Source: Verrucomicrobiia bacterium
GTDB taxonomy: Bacteria; Verrucomicrobiota; Verrucomicrobiia; Opitutales; Opitutaceae
Direction of reading: 5' to 3'
Length of the DNA stretch: 64,000 nucleotides
NCBI GenBank assembly: GCA_011525695.1
Contig: WYBX01000115.1
Location: 1-64,000, forward strand
This document shows positions 26,170 through 35,677 of the stretch, one piece after another. The first letter of the stretch is position 1, and the number at the start of each line of letters is the position of its first letter. Both the position numbers and the translations under genes were made by a program. Below the pieces are notes generated by a model. The model was given only the letters and a program-made list of their open reading frames with translations. It was not told where the DNA came from and made no database searches.

Positions 26170-28206
26170 ATGAAGGACCGCCCGCGTGATCTCCTCCGGG
26201 GCGCAGTATTCGCCGCGTTGGTCCTCTGCCCGGTGGACGGGCAGATCGCCAACGAATCTCAAGCCAAGGCCACGTCGCCGGCATTTGAGCGGCTCGACAA
26301 CTACGTCCTCGACTACACCCATGCCGGCAGTCAGCTCAAAGATCACATATACGAGCGCTCGCGGCGGCATTTCACAGCCGGTGATGCCGCGCGTGACGCG
26401 GTGCAAACGCCTGATGCGGTCAAGCGCCGGCAGCAGGAACTCCGCCGGAACCTGGTGGCCAGTCTCGGCGGACTGCCGGCATCCGACACGCCGCTGAATG
26501 CGCGGATCACCGGAGCCGTGCAGGGGCGCGGCTTTGTGATCGAGAAAGTGATCTTCGAGTCGCGGCCGAAACACTATGTGACGGCCAATCTCTACATGCC
26601 GTCGCAGCGCAATGGCCGCCGGACGGCGGCAGTGTTGGTCCTCCTGGGTCATAATGCCACGGGAAAATCGGCGCCGGTATACCAGAGTCTCTGCCAGACA
26701 CTCGTGGAGGCGGGCTTGATCGTGTTCGCCGTGGATCCCATTGGACAGGGGGAGCGGTTAAGCTATTACGAGGCCGACTTGAAACAGCCGACGGTTCGGG
26801 CCGGCACGGGCGAGCACGATTACGCCGGTGCGCAATCGCGTTTTCTTGGGGACAGCCTCGGCCGCTATTTCCTGCACGACGCGATGCGCGGGATCGACTA
26901 TCTGCTCACCCGGACCGAGATTGATCCGGAGAAAATCGGTGTCACGGGCAGTTCCGGTGGCGGCACCCAGACAAGCCTGGTGATGCTCGCCGATCCGCGG
27001 ATTGCGGCGGCGGCTCCGGCGACATTCATCATGAACCGCGATTCCTACCAGCGCACCGGCCAGGCGCAGGACGCCGAGCAGATATGGCCGGGTTTCACGA
27101 GCGCGGGGTACGATCATGAGGACATCCTGCTGGCCGTCGCCCCGAAGCCGGTATGCGTGCTCGCCGTCACCGCCGACTTCTTTCCGATCGAAGGCACCCG
27201 CCGCACAGTGTCGCGAGTGCGCCGGATTTGGGACCTGTTCAATCGGACGGATGCGCTTGAGTTCGTCGAGGTTGAGTCAACGCATACTTACACACCGGTG
27301 CTGCAGAAAGCGGCCGCGCGTTTTTTCGCGAAGCACCTGCTGGGACGCGATGTCGACCTTACCGACTTCCAGTCGAGCCCGTTCCCGGAGAAAGATCTTC
27401 AGTGCACCGAGTCCGGGCAAGTGCGCGGTGAACTGGCCGGTGCGGAGTTTGTGTTCGAGGCCACGCTCGCACGCCTGAAGGAAGCCGAGGACCGTCGCAG
27501 CAAGGTGCCGGTGGCCGACCGCAGGACGCAGGAGCTCCAGTGGCTGCGTACGCAGGTGTTCAACGGTCGCGAAGCCTGTGATCTGAATCCACGTGTCATC
27601 GAGCGGAACACCGTGATCGAGGACTTCGAGGTCGATATCGCCTACTGGTGGACGCAGCGCAATCTGGCCAATCTTGGCATGCTGGTTCGCCCGCGCCAAC
27701 GGCCGGCAACCCTGCCTGTCACGATCGCAATCTGGGACGACGGAACCCGGGCGCTCTCGCGACATGCCGACTGGCTGCGCAAGGAGTGTGGCAAGGGCAG
27801 GGCGGTATTCGTGGTCAATCTTGCAGGTGTCGGCCCTCTGGCCGCCGATCCCATCAACACAAGGCGGCCAGGTGGATTCTACGACACGTACCACAAACTG
27901 GCCGATGATCTCACGTGGATTGGTGACAGCCTGATCGCGCTGCACACCTATGAGACATTGCTTGCATTGGATGTGTTGTCACAGTGGCCGGACCTTGAGA
28001 CGCAAGGTGTGCACCTGTATGGCAATGGCCGGATGGGGGTTCACGCGAAGCTCGCGGCGATTCTCGATCCTCGGATCTCCGGGTGCGGGTGGACCGGAGG
28101 TTTCACGTTTGCCGACATTGTGAGGGACCGAAACTATGAGTCGCTGAATGTGAAATGGTTCATCCTTCCGGGTATTTTGCAGCACTTCGATCTGGGTGAA
28201 CTGTGA
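26170..28206 (+). CDS. exported alpha/beta-hydrolase (acetyl-xylan esterase-like)
   Basis: A protein of about 678 residues. A hydrophobic N-terminal segment (GAVFAALVLCPVDG) suggests export. The hydrolase core (about 110-400) has GHNATGK before the oxyanion area, a GSSGGG nucleophile elbow (S262) and a late histidine in ESTHTY. It resembles acetyl-xylan esterase / abhydrolase_7 proteins. The C-terminal 280 residues look like a second, degenerate hydrolase domain without an obvious GxSxG. Start is uncertain: ATGs at 26092 and 26134 are in frame and none has a Shine-Dalgarno sequence. It lies directly after the beta-helix gene. It may remove acetyl or methyl esters from the polysaccharide. Confidence 0.78.
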   Translation: MKDRPRDLLRGAVFAALVLCPVDGQIANESQAKATSPAFERLDNYVLDYTHAGSQLKDHIYERSRRHFTAGDAARDAVQTPDAVKRRQQELRRNLVASLGGLPASDTPLNARITGAVQGRGFVIEKVIFESRPKHYVTANLYMPSQRNGRRTAAVLVLLGHNATGKSAPVYQSLCQTLVEAGLIVFAVDPIGQGERLSYYEADLKQPTVRAGTGEHDYAGAQSRFLGDSLGRYFLHDAMRGIDYLLTRTEIDPEKIGVTGSSGGGTQTSLVMLADPRIAAAAPATFIMNRDSYQRTGQAQDAEQIWPGFTSAGYDHEDILLAVAPKPVCVLAVTADFFPIEGTRRTVSRVRRIWDLFNRTDALEFVEVESTHTYTPVLQKAAARFFAKHLLGRDVDLTDFQSSPFPEKDLQCTESGQVRGELAGAEFVFEATLARLKEAEDRRSKVPVADRRTQELQWLRTQVFNGREACDLNPRVIERNTVIEDFEVDIAYWWTQRNLANLGMLVRPRQRPATLPVTIAIWDDGTRALSRHADWLRKECGKGRAVFVVNLAGVGPLAADPINTRRPGGFYDTYHKLADDLTWIGDSLIALHTYETLLALDVLSQWPDLETQGVHLYGNGRMGVHAKLAAILDPRISGCGWTGGFTFADIVRDRNYESLNVKWFILPGILQHFDLGEL

Positions 28207-28508
28207 TGCGAAAGTCGCGGTTTCGTTTCTGAAGGGTGTGCATTGCATTCGTGCGCCTCATTGGGCGGTGGAATCCGATTTCCCATCGGTCCATGTGGCG
28301 CAGCACGCGAAGCCGTTCGCCTGAAGTTCGACCGCGATGCGTCCGGCTGTGCATTGTCGGCTTCGGTGGGCCTTGAGGAATGAAGACCGCAGAGGCCCCG
28401 ATTCTTTCGGGCTGAAAAGTATCAGCAATTGTCGGGAATGGGGTAGAGGGGCTCCGGCGTGTGCGCTAATATCAGCGAAGGAATCTTTTGCGGGCACAAG
28501 GCACACTC
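28207..28508. other. 302-bp intergenic region before the aminotransferase gene
   Basis: No gene supported. It contains GAAAAGTATCAGC at 28414-28426 and a second TATCAGC at 28471-28477, the former shared with the promoter region after the AraC gene at 36560. Nothing else is recognised. Confidence 0.5.
28414..28426 (+). promoter_or_regulatory. candidate regulator binding site GAAAAGTATCAGC
   Basis: The 13 bases GAAAAGTATCAGC, then G-N-C-G-G-N-A-A after a four-base gap, recur at 36560 in front of another sugar-module gene. A half copy (TATCAGC) follows 45 bp later. Two-part sites are typical of AraC proteins; binding is inference. Confidence 0.45.
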
Positions 28509-29852
28509 ATGAAAACACCGACATCACACGACGAAAAGCAGACCGAAAAATCGGCGCCAACTGGTCCCAAGACATTGCGATCGGGCAGGCTCGCAATCGA
28601 TGGCGGAGAAGCCGCGGTGCGCGACAAGCTCCCGCACTGGCCCTCGTTCGACGAGTCCGCGATCAAGGCGGTTGAGAAGGTGTTGCGATCCGGCAAGGTA
28701 AACTACTGGACGGGCCGGACCGGCATGGAGTTTGAGAAGAGATTCGCAGAATGGCAGGGTAGCAAGTTCGCGATCAGCACGACAAATGGCACGTCCGCCC
28801 TTCATGTCGCCCTCACCGTCCTCGGGATTGGTCCGGGCGACGAGGTCATAGTGCCGAGCTACACATTTATCGCGAGCAGCTTCTCGATTCTGCAGGCCGG
28901 CGCGATCCCGCGCTTCGCCGACGTGAACCTGGAGGATCACTGTATCAGCGTGGCGTCCGCAGAGGCACTGGTGAACGAGCGCACGAAGGCCATCATGCCG
29001 GTGCACCTTTACGGCAATGTTTGCGACATGGATCCGATCAGCGCCTTTGCGAAGAAACACAAGTTGTTCGTTGTCGAGGACAACGCGGAGGCGTTTGGCG
29101 GCTCCTACAAAGGGCGGAAGACGGGGACCCTCAGCGACATCGCGGCCTGCAGCTTTTGCCAGAGCAAGACCTTTACGACCGGAGGGGAGGGCGGGATGGT
29201 CACCACCGACAACGAGGACCTGGCGTGGGCCGCACGCAGCTTTCGCGACCATGGATACGACGTGAAGGACCGGCTCAACCTGCTGGAGTTGGAGCAGAAG
29301 CTCTCCTACATCCACAATATGGTGGGCTGGAATTACCGGATGACCGAGATGCAATCGGCGATCGGCCTGGCCGAACTGGATCGCATCGATGTCTGGAACA
29401 TGCCCCGACGACGGCGCAATGCGCATATCATCATGGATGCGCTCAAGGGGCTGCCCCAGGTGAAGTTTCTTCCCGTGGACACTCCGGAGCGCCAAAACGG
29501 CTTCTTCGTGCTCGCGATCTCCCTCGATATGGAACGGATGCGCTGCACCATCAGTGAATTTGTAAATGCGGCTGTTGCCGAGGGCGCACCGTGTTGGCGG
29601 GTCTTCTGGCCCCAATGCCACAAGGAGAGGGCGTTCACCGCGCACAATGCCTTTGGTCGCTCGCAATTTCCATTCCGCTCCAAGGAATACACCCTCCCTG
29701 CGAGTGCGGATTACAGCAACGTGAACGTGCCCAATGCGGTGTGGCACCAGGATAACACGTTCACCTGCTTTGCCTATCCCACGTACGAACCGCAGCACTG
29801 TGAGCAAATTGCCGCGGCGCTGGTCAAGGTCATCAAGGCGTATTCCAAATGA
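28509..29852 (+). CDS. DegT/DnrJ/EryC1/StrS family PLP aminotransferase
   Basis: A 447-residue fold-type I aminotransferase acting on keto-sugars or keto-cyclitols. The PLP site is complete: GTSALHVAL for phosphate binding, D191 in EDNAEAFG and lysine K220 in SFCQSKTFTTGGEGG. The first 20 residues are charged and non-conserved. Its length matches inosose or sugar aminotransferases. It is followed after 70 bp by a Gfo/Idh dehydrogenase, so the two probably act in sequence on one amino- or keto-sugar. Direction (catabolic or biosynthetic) is not decided by the sequence. Confidence 0.88.
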   Translation: MKTPTSHDEKQTEKSAPTGPKTLRSGRLAIDGGEAAVRDKLPHWPSFDESAIKAVEKVLRSGKVNYWTGRTGMEFEKRFAEWQGSKFAISTTNGTSALHVALTVLGIGPGDEVIVPSYTFIASSFSILQAGAIPRFADVNLEDHCISVASAEALVNERTKAIMPVHLYGNVCDMDPISAFAKKHKLFVVEDNAEAFGGSYKGRKTGTLSDIAACSFCQSKTFTTGGEGGMVTTDNEDLAWAARSFRDHGYDVKDRLNLLELEQKLSYIHNMVGWNYRMTEMQSAIGLAELDRIDVWNMPRRRRNAHIIMDALKGLPQVKFLPVDTPERQNGFFVLAISLDMERMRCTISEFVNAAVAEGAPCWRVFWPQCHKERAFTAHNAFGRSQFPFRSKEYTLPASADYSNVNVPNAVWHQDNTFTCFAYPTYEPQHCEQIAAALVKVIKAYSK

Positions 29853-29922
29853 GCCTCGCATCTTTCTGGCGCGTCGCGCCAGGGATTGCGAACGGCCGGC
29901 GATCGAAAAAACGGGAATCACG

Positions 29923-30972
29923 ATGAAGAAGGTGAGATGGGGGGTCATCGGTTCGGGCGGCATCGCGAGGCGAAGAACGATTCCGGAGGGAATCGTCGCC
30001 GCGGAAAACGCGAAGCTGGTCGCGGTGTGCGATTTGAACCCCGCGGCCAACGCCGAGGTGGCCCGTGCCTTTGGGGTCCGCGCAGCGGACAGCGTTGCGG
30101 CGCTGCTGCAAAGCGACATCGACGCGGTGTACATCGCCACGCCGCCAGGCGTGCATCTCGTGCAGGCGTCGGCGGCCGCCAGGGCCGGCAAGCATGTGCT
30201 CTGTGAGAAGCCGCTCGGCATGACGGTGGCGGAGGCCGGAAAGATGATCGCCGTGTGCCGCGATGCCGGGGTGAAGCTGGGCACGGCCTTCATGATGCGC
30301 TTCCACGCCCAGCACCGCGCGGCGCTCCAGCTGATTCAGTCGGGCCGGCTGGGCCGGCCGGTCCTCGCCCGCGCGCAACTGTCGTGCTGGTATCCGCCGA
30401 TAAAGGACTCGTGGCGGCAGGATCCGGTGCTTGGCGGCGGAGGATCGCTCATGGACATGGGAGGCCACTGCATCGACCTCCTGGAGATGCTCATGGGCCC
30501 GCCCAGCGCTCTGAGCTGCGCGATCAATACAACCGTGCATGGATACCAGGTTGAGGACAGCGCGGTGGTCACCCTGCAGTTTGCCAATGGGGCGCTGGGG
30601 ATAGTGGACGCGTTCTTTTGCATCCCTGATGAGAGCAGCCTCAACGCGCTCGAGCTTTACGGTTCGCAGGGAAGCATCCTGGCGCGAGGTACAATCGGCC
30701 AGGGCGACCGGGGCGAAATGGTCGCGTGCCTAAGGGAGACCGCCGCGGGCTATGATGCGCAGCAGCTACGATCAACAGCCGCGGCAGTGCCGATCGACCC
30801 TGCGCCGAAGAACACCTACGAGGCCGAAATCGAGGAGTTCAGCCAGGCCGTGCTTGACGGACGTGAGCCGGCGAACAACGCGCAAATCGGGCTCCAGAGC
30901 CAGCGTGTGCTGGCTGCGTGCTACGAGTCCGCCAGAACCGGCCGCCGGATTTCCCTGGCTTCCAACGCCTGA
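29923..30972 (+). CDS. Gfo/Idh/MocA family oxidoreductase (cytoplasmic)
   Basis: A 349-residue NAD(P)-dependent sugar or cyclitol dehydrogenase. The Rossmann nucleotide motif GVIGSGGIARR (about 7-17) is followed by the catalytic EKP segment (CEKPLGMTVAE), then the C-terminal alpha/beta domain with DMGGHCIDLLEML. No signal peptide. It follows the DegT aminotransferase by 70 bp and leads to a Tat-exported relative after 35 bp, so these are probably one transcription unit. Confidence 0.88.
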   Translation: MKKVRWGVIGSGGIARRRTIPEGIVAAENAKLVAVCDLNPAANAEVARAFGVRAADSVAALLQSDIDAVYIATPPGVHLVQASAAARAGKHVLCEKPLGMTVAEAGKMIAVCRDAGVKLGTAFMMRFHAQHRAALQLIQSGRLGRPVLARAQLSCWYPPIKDSWRQDPVLGGGGSLMDMGGHCIDLLEMLMGPPSALSCAINTTVHGYQVEDSAVVTLQFANGALGIVDAFFCIPDESSLNALELYGSQGSILARGTIGQGDRGEMVACLRETAAGYDAQQLRSTAAAVPIDPAPKNTYEAEIEEFSQAVLDGREPANNAQIGLQSQRVLAACYESARTGRRISLASNA

Positions 30973-31007
30973 ATCGAAGGATGCCAGCGATCGTCTCCCC
31001 ATCAGTC

Positions 31008-32300
31008 ATGAAAAACAAATCATCCTCTGCTGCCATGGCCGTGATGCCGCGACGTGATTTTCTTAGGAGATCTGCCGGGCTTGCACTGGGAGTGGCAATG
31101 GCCTCCGGCGGACGCCTGACCGCCGTAGAACGAAAGCGGTCCATCGGAGCCAATGATCGCATTCGTATTGGTGTGATTGGCTGCGGCGATCGCGGGTGCA
31201 ACGCCCACATGGAAGGCGTCTACAAGCACGCTGAGGCGATGAACCTTGAGATCGTGGCACTGGCCGACCCATGGAGAATCGCCCGTGAGCAGGCCAATGC
31301 GAAGGTGAGGCAGTGGTTCGGCCGCGACGCCCGGCAATGTGTCTCGTACCGTGAACTCCTGACATGGGACAACATTGACGCGGTGATGATTGCCTCGCCC
31401 GATCACCTGCACACGACCCACCTTGAGGCGGCGGCGCGCGCGGGAAAGCACATTTATGTCGAGAAACCCCTCGCGACCGAGATGGACAGGCTCGTTCGTG
31501 CGGTGGATGCGGTCAGGGCGGCGGGCGTCGTGGTGCAGGTTGGGACGCAGATTCGCAGCCTGCCGGGCATCGTTGGCGCCCGGGATCTCTGGCAGAGCGG
31601 CATCTTCGGAAAGGCATCACGCATCGAGGAGTGTCGCAACGGCGAGCGGCCGTACTGGTACCAATATCTGAAGGAAATGAAAGAGGAGGATCTGGACTGG
31701 AAGGAGTTCCTGCTGGATCGGCCGATGCGCCCGTTTCGGGCTGACATCTATTCCGGGTGGTATGGCCACTACGAGTTTTCCCGCGGACCGAGCAACAATC
31801 TTGGAGCCCACTTCATCGATCTGGTGCACTTCATCACCGGGGCGAAGTTTCCGCAGTCCTGCGTCTCCCTCGGCGGCACGTTCACTTGGAAGGATGAACA
31901 TCAGTTCACCGCTCCGGATTGCGTTCAGACGACGTGGATCTATCCGGAGGGTTTCCTGGTCAGCAGTTCAAACAATCTCGGCAACGGCTCCGGAAATGGG
32001 AGGAAGTTTTTCGGCACCAAAGGGGTGCTCAACCTGGACAATTGGAACGCCCCCACTTTCAATGCGGCGGGAGGTCCGCAGCGCGATGGTTCCATTCGCG
32101 GCGTCAATCAGGTGACTCCCGTTGAGCATCCCGATCACTACCTCGACTGGCTGCAGTGCATGCGCAATGGCGGAACGCCCAACGCGTCGATTGAGGCCGG
32201 CTACCAGCATGCCGTTGCGGTGTTGATGGCAATGCAGTCCTACGATACCGGCCGAAAGACGATCTACGATCATGAGAAGCGCGTGATTCTTTCCGCGTAA
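31008..32300 (+). CDS. Tat-exported Gfo/Idh/MocA family oxidoreductase
   Basis: About 430 residues. A twin-arginine signal (RRDFLRRSAGLALGVAMA) is followed by GVIGCGDRGCNAH, an EKPLATEMD motif and the C-terminal domain of the bacterial Gfo/Idh group with tryptophan-rich YWYQYLKEM and NLGAHFIDLVHFI. Such proteins fold with cofactor in the cytoplasm and are exported to the periplasm. ATG 31008 is chosen close to the Tat motif; ATG 30981 is the alternative. It sits between the cytoplasmic Gfo/Idh and the isomerase-like gene. Substrate unknown. Confidence 0.87.
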   Translation: MKNKSSSAAMAVMPRRDFLRRSAGLALGVAMASGGRLTAVERKRSIGANDRIRIGVIGCGDRGCNAHMEGVYKHAEAMNLEIVALADPWRIAREQANAKVRQWFGRDARQCVSYRELLTWDNIDAVMIASPDHLHTTHLEAAARAGKHIYVEKPLATEMDRLVRAVDAVRAAGVVVQVGTQIRSLPGIVGARDLWQSGIFGKASRIEECRNGERPYWYQYLKEMKEEDLDWKEFLLDRPMRPFRADIYSGWYGHYEFSRGPSNNLGAHFIDLVHFITGAKFPQSCVSLGGTFTWKDEHQFTAPDCVQTTWIYPEGFLVSSSNNLGNGSGNGRKFFGTKGVLNLDNWNAPTFNAAGGPQRDGSIRGVNQVTPVEHPDHYLDWLQCMRNGGTPNASIEAGYQHAVAVLMAMQSYDTGRKTIYDHEKRVILSA

Positions 32301-32397
32301 TCATATGGATTCCAATCCTCGATCCTGTGGCGCACCAGCGACCAAGCCTGGTAGTGTGCCTTGCGCCCCGATCATTGGGAAACCGCACTCGTCCGGC

Positions 32398-33270
32398 ATG
32401 ACGGCCCGGACCCGACGGGAGTTCATTGGCGGAGTTGTCCTCGCGTCGGTCAGCGCGGCGCTGATGCGCGCGGCGGCGGCATCGAGGTGGCAAATCGGCT
32501 GCTATACCAGACCGTGGGCTGACCATGATTACAGGGTGGCGCTCGACGGGATCGCCGCCGCGGGATTCGCCTTTGCCGGATTCATGACAGCAAAGGGGGG
32601 CACGCTGATCACCCCGGAAACACCGCCCGAGGATGTCGCCACGATGGCCGCGGACGCGAGGGCCAGAGGGCTCGCGGTTGGTTCCATCTGGGGGGGCAAC
32701 TTTATGCGAGAAAGTTCGCTCGCTGACAGCATAAAACGGCTGCAGCGGCTGATCGACCATGCGGCCGTCTGCAGCTGCCCCGGCCTTTTGCTCGGCGGAG
32801 TCGGCAAGCCCGAGTGGGTGGATGGCTACTATCAAGCGGTCGCCGAGTGCTGTGAGTATGCCGCCGCAAAGGGGGTGGGACTCAGTGTGAAGCCGCACGG
32901 CGGCGCAAATTCCACCGGCCGGCAGTGCCGGCAGTTGATCGAAAAGGTCGGCCATCGGAACTTTGGCCTGTGGTACGATCCCGGGAACATATTCTATTAT
33001 TCGGAGGGCAGGCTTGATCCCGTCGACGACGCGGCGACGGTCGACGGGCTGGTCGTGGGGATGAGCATCAAGGATTATCGTCCGCCGAAGGATGTCATGG
33101 TCACGCCAGGCACGGGCCGTGTGGATTTCGCCACTGTATTCGCCCGCCTGCAGCGCGGCGGTTTCAACACCGGGCCCCTCATTGTCGAATGTCTGACTCC
33201 CGGCAACGCCGTGCACCTGAGGGCCGAGGCGGAAAGGGCCCGGGAGTTCGTCACAAGACTCGTGGGGTAG
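32398..33270 (+). CDS. Tat-exported sugar phosphate isomerase/epimerase-like TIM-barrel protein
   Basis: A 290-residue protein with a Tat signal (RTRREFIGGVVLASVSAAL) and a xylose-isomerase-like (AP2) barrel. Metal-ligand-like runs are KPHGG, NFGLWYDPGN (D in the barrel), and the late ECLTP. Enzymes of this fold isomerise or dehydrate keto-sugars and inosose derivatives. Its start follows the previous gene by 97 bp. The export signal is unusual for isomerases of central metabolism but common in this phylum. Substrate unknown; the neighbours imply a sugar or cyclitol. Confidence 0.83.
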   Translation: MTARTRREFIGGVVLASVSAALMRAAAASRWQIGCYTRPWADHDYRVALDGIAAAGFAFAGFMTAKGGTLITPETPPEDVATMAADARARGLAVGSIWGGNFMRESSLADSIKRLQRLIDHAAVCSCPGLLLGGVGKPEWVDGYYQAVAECCEYAAAKGVGLSVKPHGGANSTGRQCRQLIEKVGHRNFGLWYDPGNIFYYSEGRLDPVDDAATVDGLVVGMSIKDYRPPKDVMVTPGTGRVDFATVFARLQRGGFNTGPLIVECLTPGNAVHLRAEAERAREFVTRLVG

Positions 33271-33488
33271 GGGCTGCTCACGCGCCAGCCGCCCATGCGA
33301 CCCAGCCCGGACATTCGCCGCCGGCACTGCATACTGTCGGATCCGGCACCATCTGTCATCGACGCCTGCACGAGTGGATCCGAACAACTGCGCCGCTACT
33401 GAAACCAGTTGCGCTCCCTCGGTGTGAACCGAGCCACTTTCCGCCAAGAACTGCCCCTCAAGTGAGGAATTTAGACCAAACTCCACCC

Positions 33489-34406
33489 ATGAACCGTCGC
33501 CATTTTATCCAATCCGCCGCCTCCATCGGCGCCCTCGCTGCTTTCGGGCCTCATCTGACCCGCGCCTCCTCGGGCAGGCCACGCCGTGCCTTCAAGAAAG
33601 GCTTCACCTTTTCAACCCTGGTTGTGGACCGTGAGCGTCCGCCCAGCGTCCTGGCCCGATTTCAACTCCTGCGTGCCGCCGGGTTCTCGGGGGTCGAGGT
33701 CATGAGTGCCATGGATCAGACGGAAGTGCTCACTGCCCGGGACGCGTCCGGACTCGAGATTCCCAGTGTGGTCATCGCCACGCATTGGAGACACCCGCTT
33801 TCGCATCCCGACCCTGCCATCCGGCAGATTACCGTTGACGCGTTGAAGCAGGGCCTCCGCGACGCCAAGGCCTACGGATCCGGTGCCGTCCTGCTCGTCC
33901 CGGCCGTGGTCAACAAGGAGATCTCCTACTCTGATGCCTACGAGAGATCCACCGCGGAGATTTCCAAGGCCATTCCGCTCGCCGAGGAGCTCGGCGTGGT
34001 CATTGCGATTGAAAATGTCTGGAACCGATTTCTGCTCAGTCCGCTCGAGGCCGCTGCGTATGTTGACGCCTTCAAGTCCCCGATGGTCCGCTGGACGTTT
34101 GATGTGGGCAACATCGTTGCCAGCGGCTGGCCCGAACACTGGATCCGCACGCTCGGTTCGCGAATTGCCCAGGTTCACGTCAAGGAATACAGCCGCAAAC
34201 TGTGCGAAGATCGCGGGCCACGCGCGGGTTTCCAGGTGGATCTTCTGGCTGGTGACAGCGATTGGTCTGCGGTGATGCCCGCGCTTGATGAGATCGGCTA
34301 TAAAGGCTGGCTCATCGTCGAACAGACTTACCACCCACCGGGCCAAGCTGACGCCGATTGGCTCACCGACCTCGTCCGGCGCATGGACGAGATCATCGCT
34401 CTCTGA
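33489..34406 (+). CDS. Tat-exported sugar phosphate isomerase/epimerase-like TIM-barrel protein
   Basis: A 305-residue barrel of the same family with its own Tat-like signal (MNRRHFIQSAASIGALAAF). Metal-site-like residues are IAIENVW (E), FDVGNI (D), AQVHVKEY (H, E) and IVEQTY (E). It is preceded by a 218-bp gap without a recognisable gene and lies after the related 32398 gene. The two may act on related substrates. A longer in-frame reading upstream (to 33189) has no family support. Confidence 0.85.
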   Translation: MNRRHFIQSAASIGALAAFGPHLTRASSGRPRRAFKKGFTFSTLVVDRERPPSVLARFQLLRAAGFSGVEVMSAMDQTEVLTARDASGLEIPSVVIATHWRHPLSHPDPAIRQITVDALKQGLRDAKAYGSGAVLLVPAVVNKEISYSDAYERSTAEISKAIPLAEELGVVIAIENVWNRFLLSPLEAAAYVDAFKSPMVRWTFDVGNIVASGWPEHWIRTLGSRIAQVHVKEYSRKLCEDRGPRAGFQVDLLAGDSDWSAVMPALDEIGYKGWLIVEQTYHPPGQADADWLTDLVRRMDEIIAL

Positions 34407-34593
34407 TCCTCCGAGCTTTCCCCGATCTTCTTTGCAGGGTGTTCAACCACGTCAGGCGTTGCAACACGTTCACACCCTGGGTGAGAGAAATCCGCCTGTT
34501 TGCCGTCATGTTCTGGGATGCAAACAGAGAGCCGAACGCAGGAAACCCTGGCGCGCACGATGGCCCTTTTAGGGACGAAAGTCCGGCGTAACG

Positions 34594-35505
34594 ATGCTCG
34601 CCTCTTTCCTCGCTTCATTTTTCTTTGCGCTGAATGCCACCTGCGCTAACCGCAGCGTGCGCGCGTTCGGATCCGCGGCAGCCAATGTCGGCCGGCTCGT
34701 CATTGCCGTCGTGCTGCTTGGGGTGTTTGCCCATACGGCGGGCAGCGGTTTTACAAGCGTGAGCACACCGTGGTTTCTGCTGAGCGGGATCATCGGGATG
34801 GGACTCGGAGACATCGCCGGATACGCGGCGCTTCCGCTGCTCGGCTCGCGGCTCACGGTTCTCCTCACGCAATGTCTCGCCGCGCCTGTGGCTGCCCTGG
34901 GGGAATGGCTGTGGCTGGGCACGCGTTTGACGGCCGCGCAAATTCTCTGGGGAACATTCATTCTTGTCGGGGTGGCGACGGCGATCATGCCGGACCGGAA
35001 AAGCCCGCCGCGCGTGAAGGTTCGCGCGCTGGGCTTCGTGCTGGGCTTCCTGTCCGCGTGCGGCCAGGGGATTGGCGCGCTTGTCAGCCGGAAGGCTGTG
35101 AATGTCGCAAGTGTCGCCGGCGAGAGCGTCAACAATCTCAACTTCGGGCTCACCGCGGCCTATCACCGGATACTTGCCGGCCTGGTGTTTGTCATCCTGT
35201 GGTTCGTGGTGCTGAGGATGCTTGGCCGGATATCCGGATCCCCGGGCGCGACTGTTGCCGATCGGCGTGCCAGCCGGTTGTGGATGCTGGGCAACGGGAT
35301 CGCGGGTCCCGTGCTCGGCGTGGGATGTTACCAGTGGGCACTCGCCACGACGCCAAGCGGGATTGTCCTGCCCATCGCCGCGACCGCGCCCCTCTTGGCG
35401 ATACCGATTGCATTCTGGATCGAGGGCGACCGGCCTTCGCGCAGGGCAATTGTCGGCGGCGCGCTGGCGGTGGCGGGCTGCATGGCGCTCACCGCGGCGC
35501 GGTGA
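34594..35505 (+). CDS. DMT/EamA family transporter
   Basis: A 303-residue membrane protein with ten predicted helices in two EamA repeats. First-repeat helices are ASFLASFFFALNATCANRSV and LVIAVVLLGVFAH; the last is GGALAVAGCMALT. Members export or import metabolites such as amino acids or sugars. Substrate cannot be read off. Neighbours are sugar catabolic genes on the same strand; the 187-bp gap before it carries no seen gene. Confidence 0.85.
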   Translation: MLASFLASFFFALNATCANRSVRAFGSAAANVGRLVIAVVLLGVFAHTAGSGFTSVSTPWFLLSGIIGMGLGDIAGYAALPLLGSRLTVLLTQCLAAPVAALGEWLWLGTRLTAAQILWGTFILVGVATAIMPDRKSPPRVKVRALGFVLGFLSACGQGIGALVSRKAVNVASVAGESVNNLNFGLTAAYHRILAGLVFVILWFVVLRMLGRISGSPGATVADRRASRLWMLGNGIAGPVLGVGCYQWALATTPSGIVLPIAATAPLLAIPIAFWIEGDRPSRRAIVGGALAVAGCMALTAAR

Positions 35506-35677
35506 TCCGCGCAGGGGAGCTTTGTGTGTAGAAGGGCGGCGTGGTGGCGTGCGCGTTGTTCGCGAATCGCAAGCTCTTGGTAACGGCGCCTCCGGCGGCA
35601 TTTTCTCATCGACCCTGGATGGGTCGGGCGCCATCTGAGAGGCTTCCAATATTCGTCGTTCCAATCCGGACCCGAGG

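Noticed and set aside
28524..30293. 589-residue antisense frame over DegT and Gfo/Idh genes
   Set aside because: It spans two supported genes and lacks motifs.
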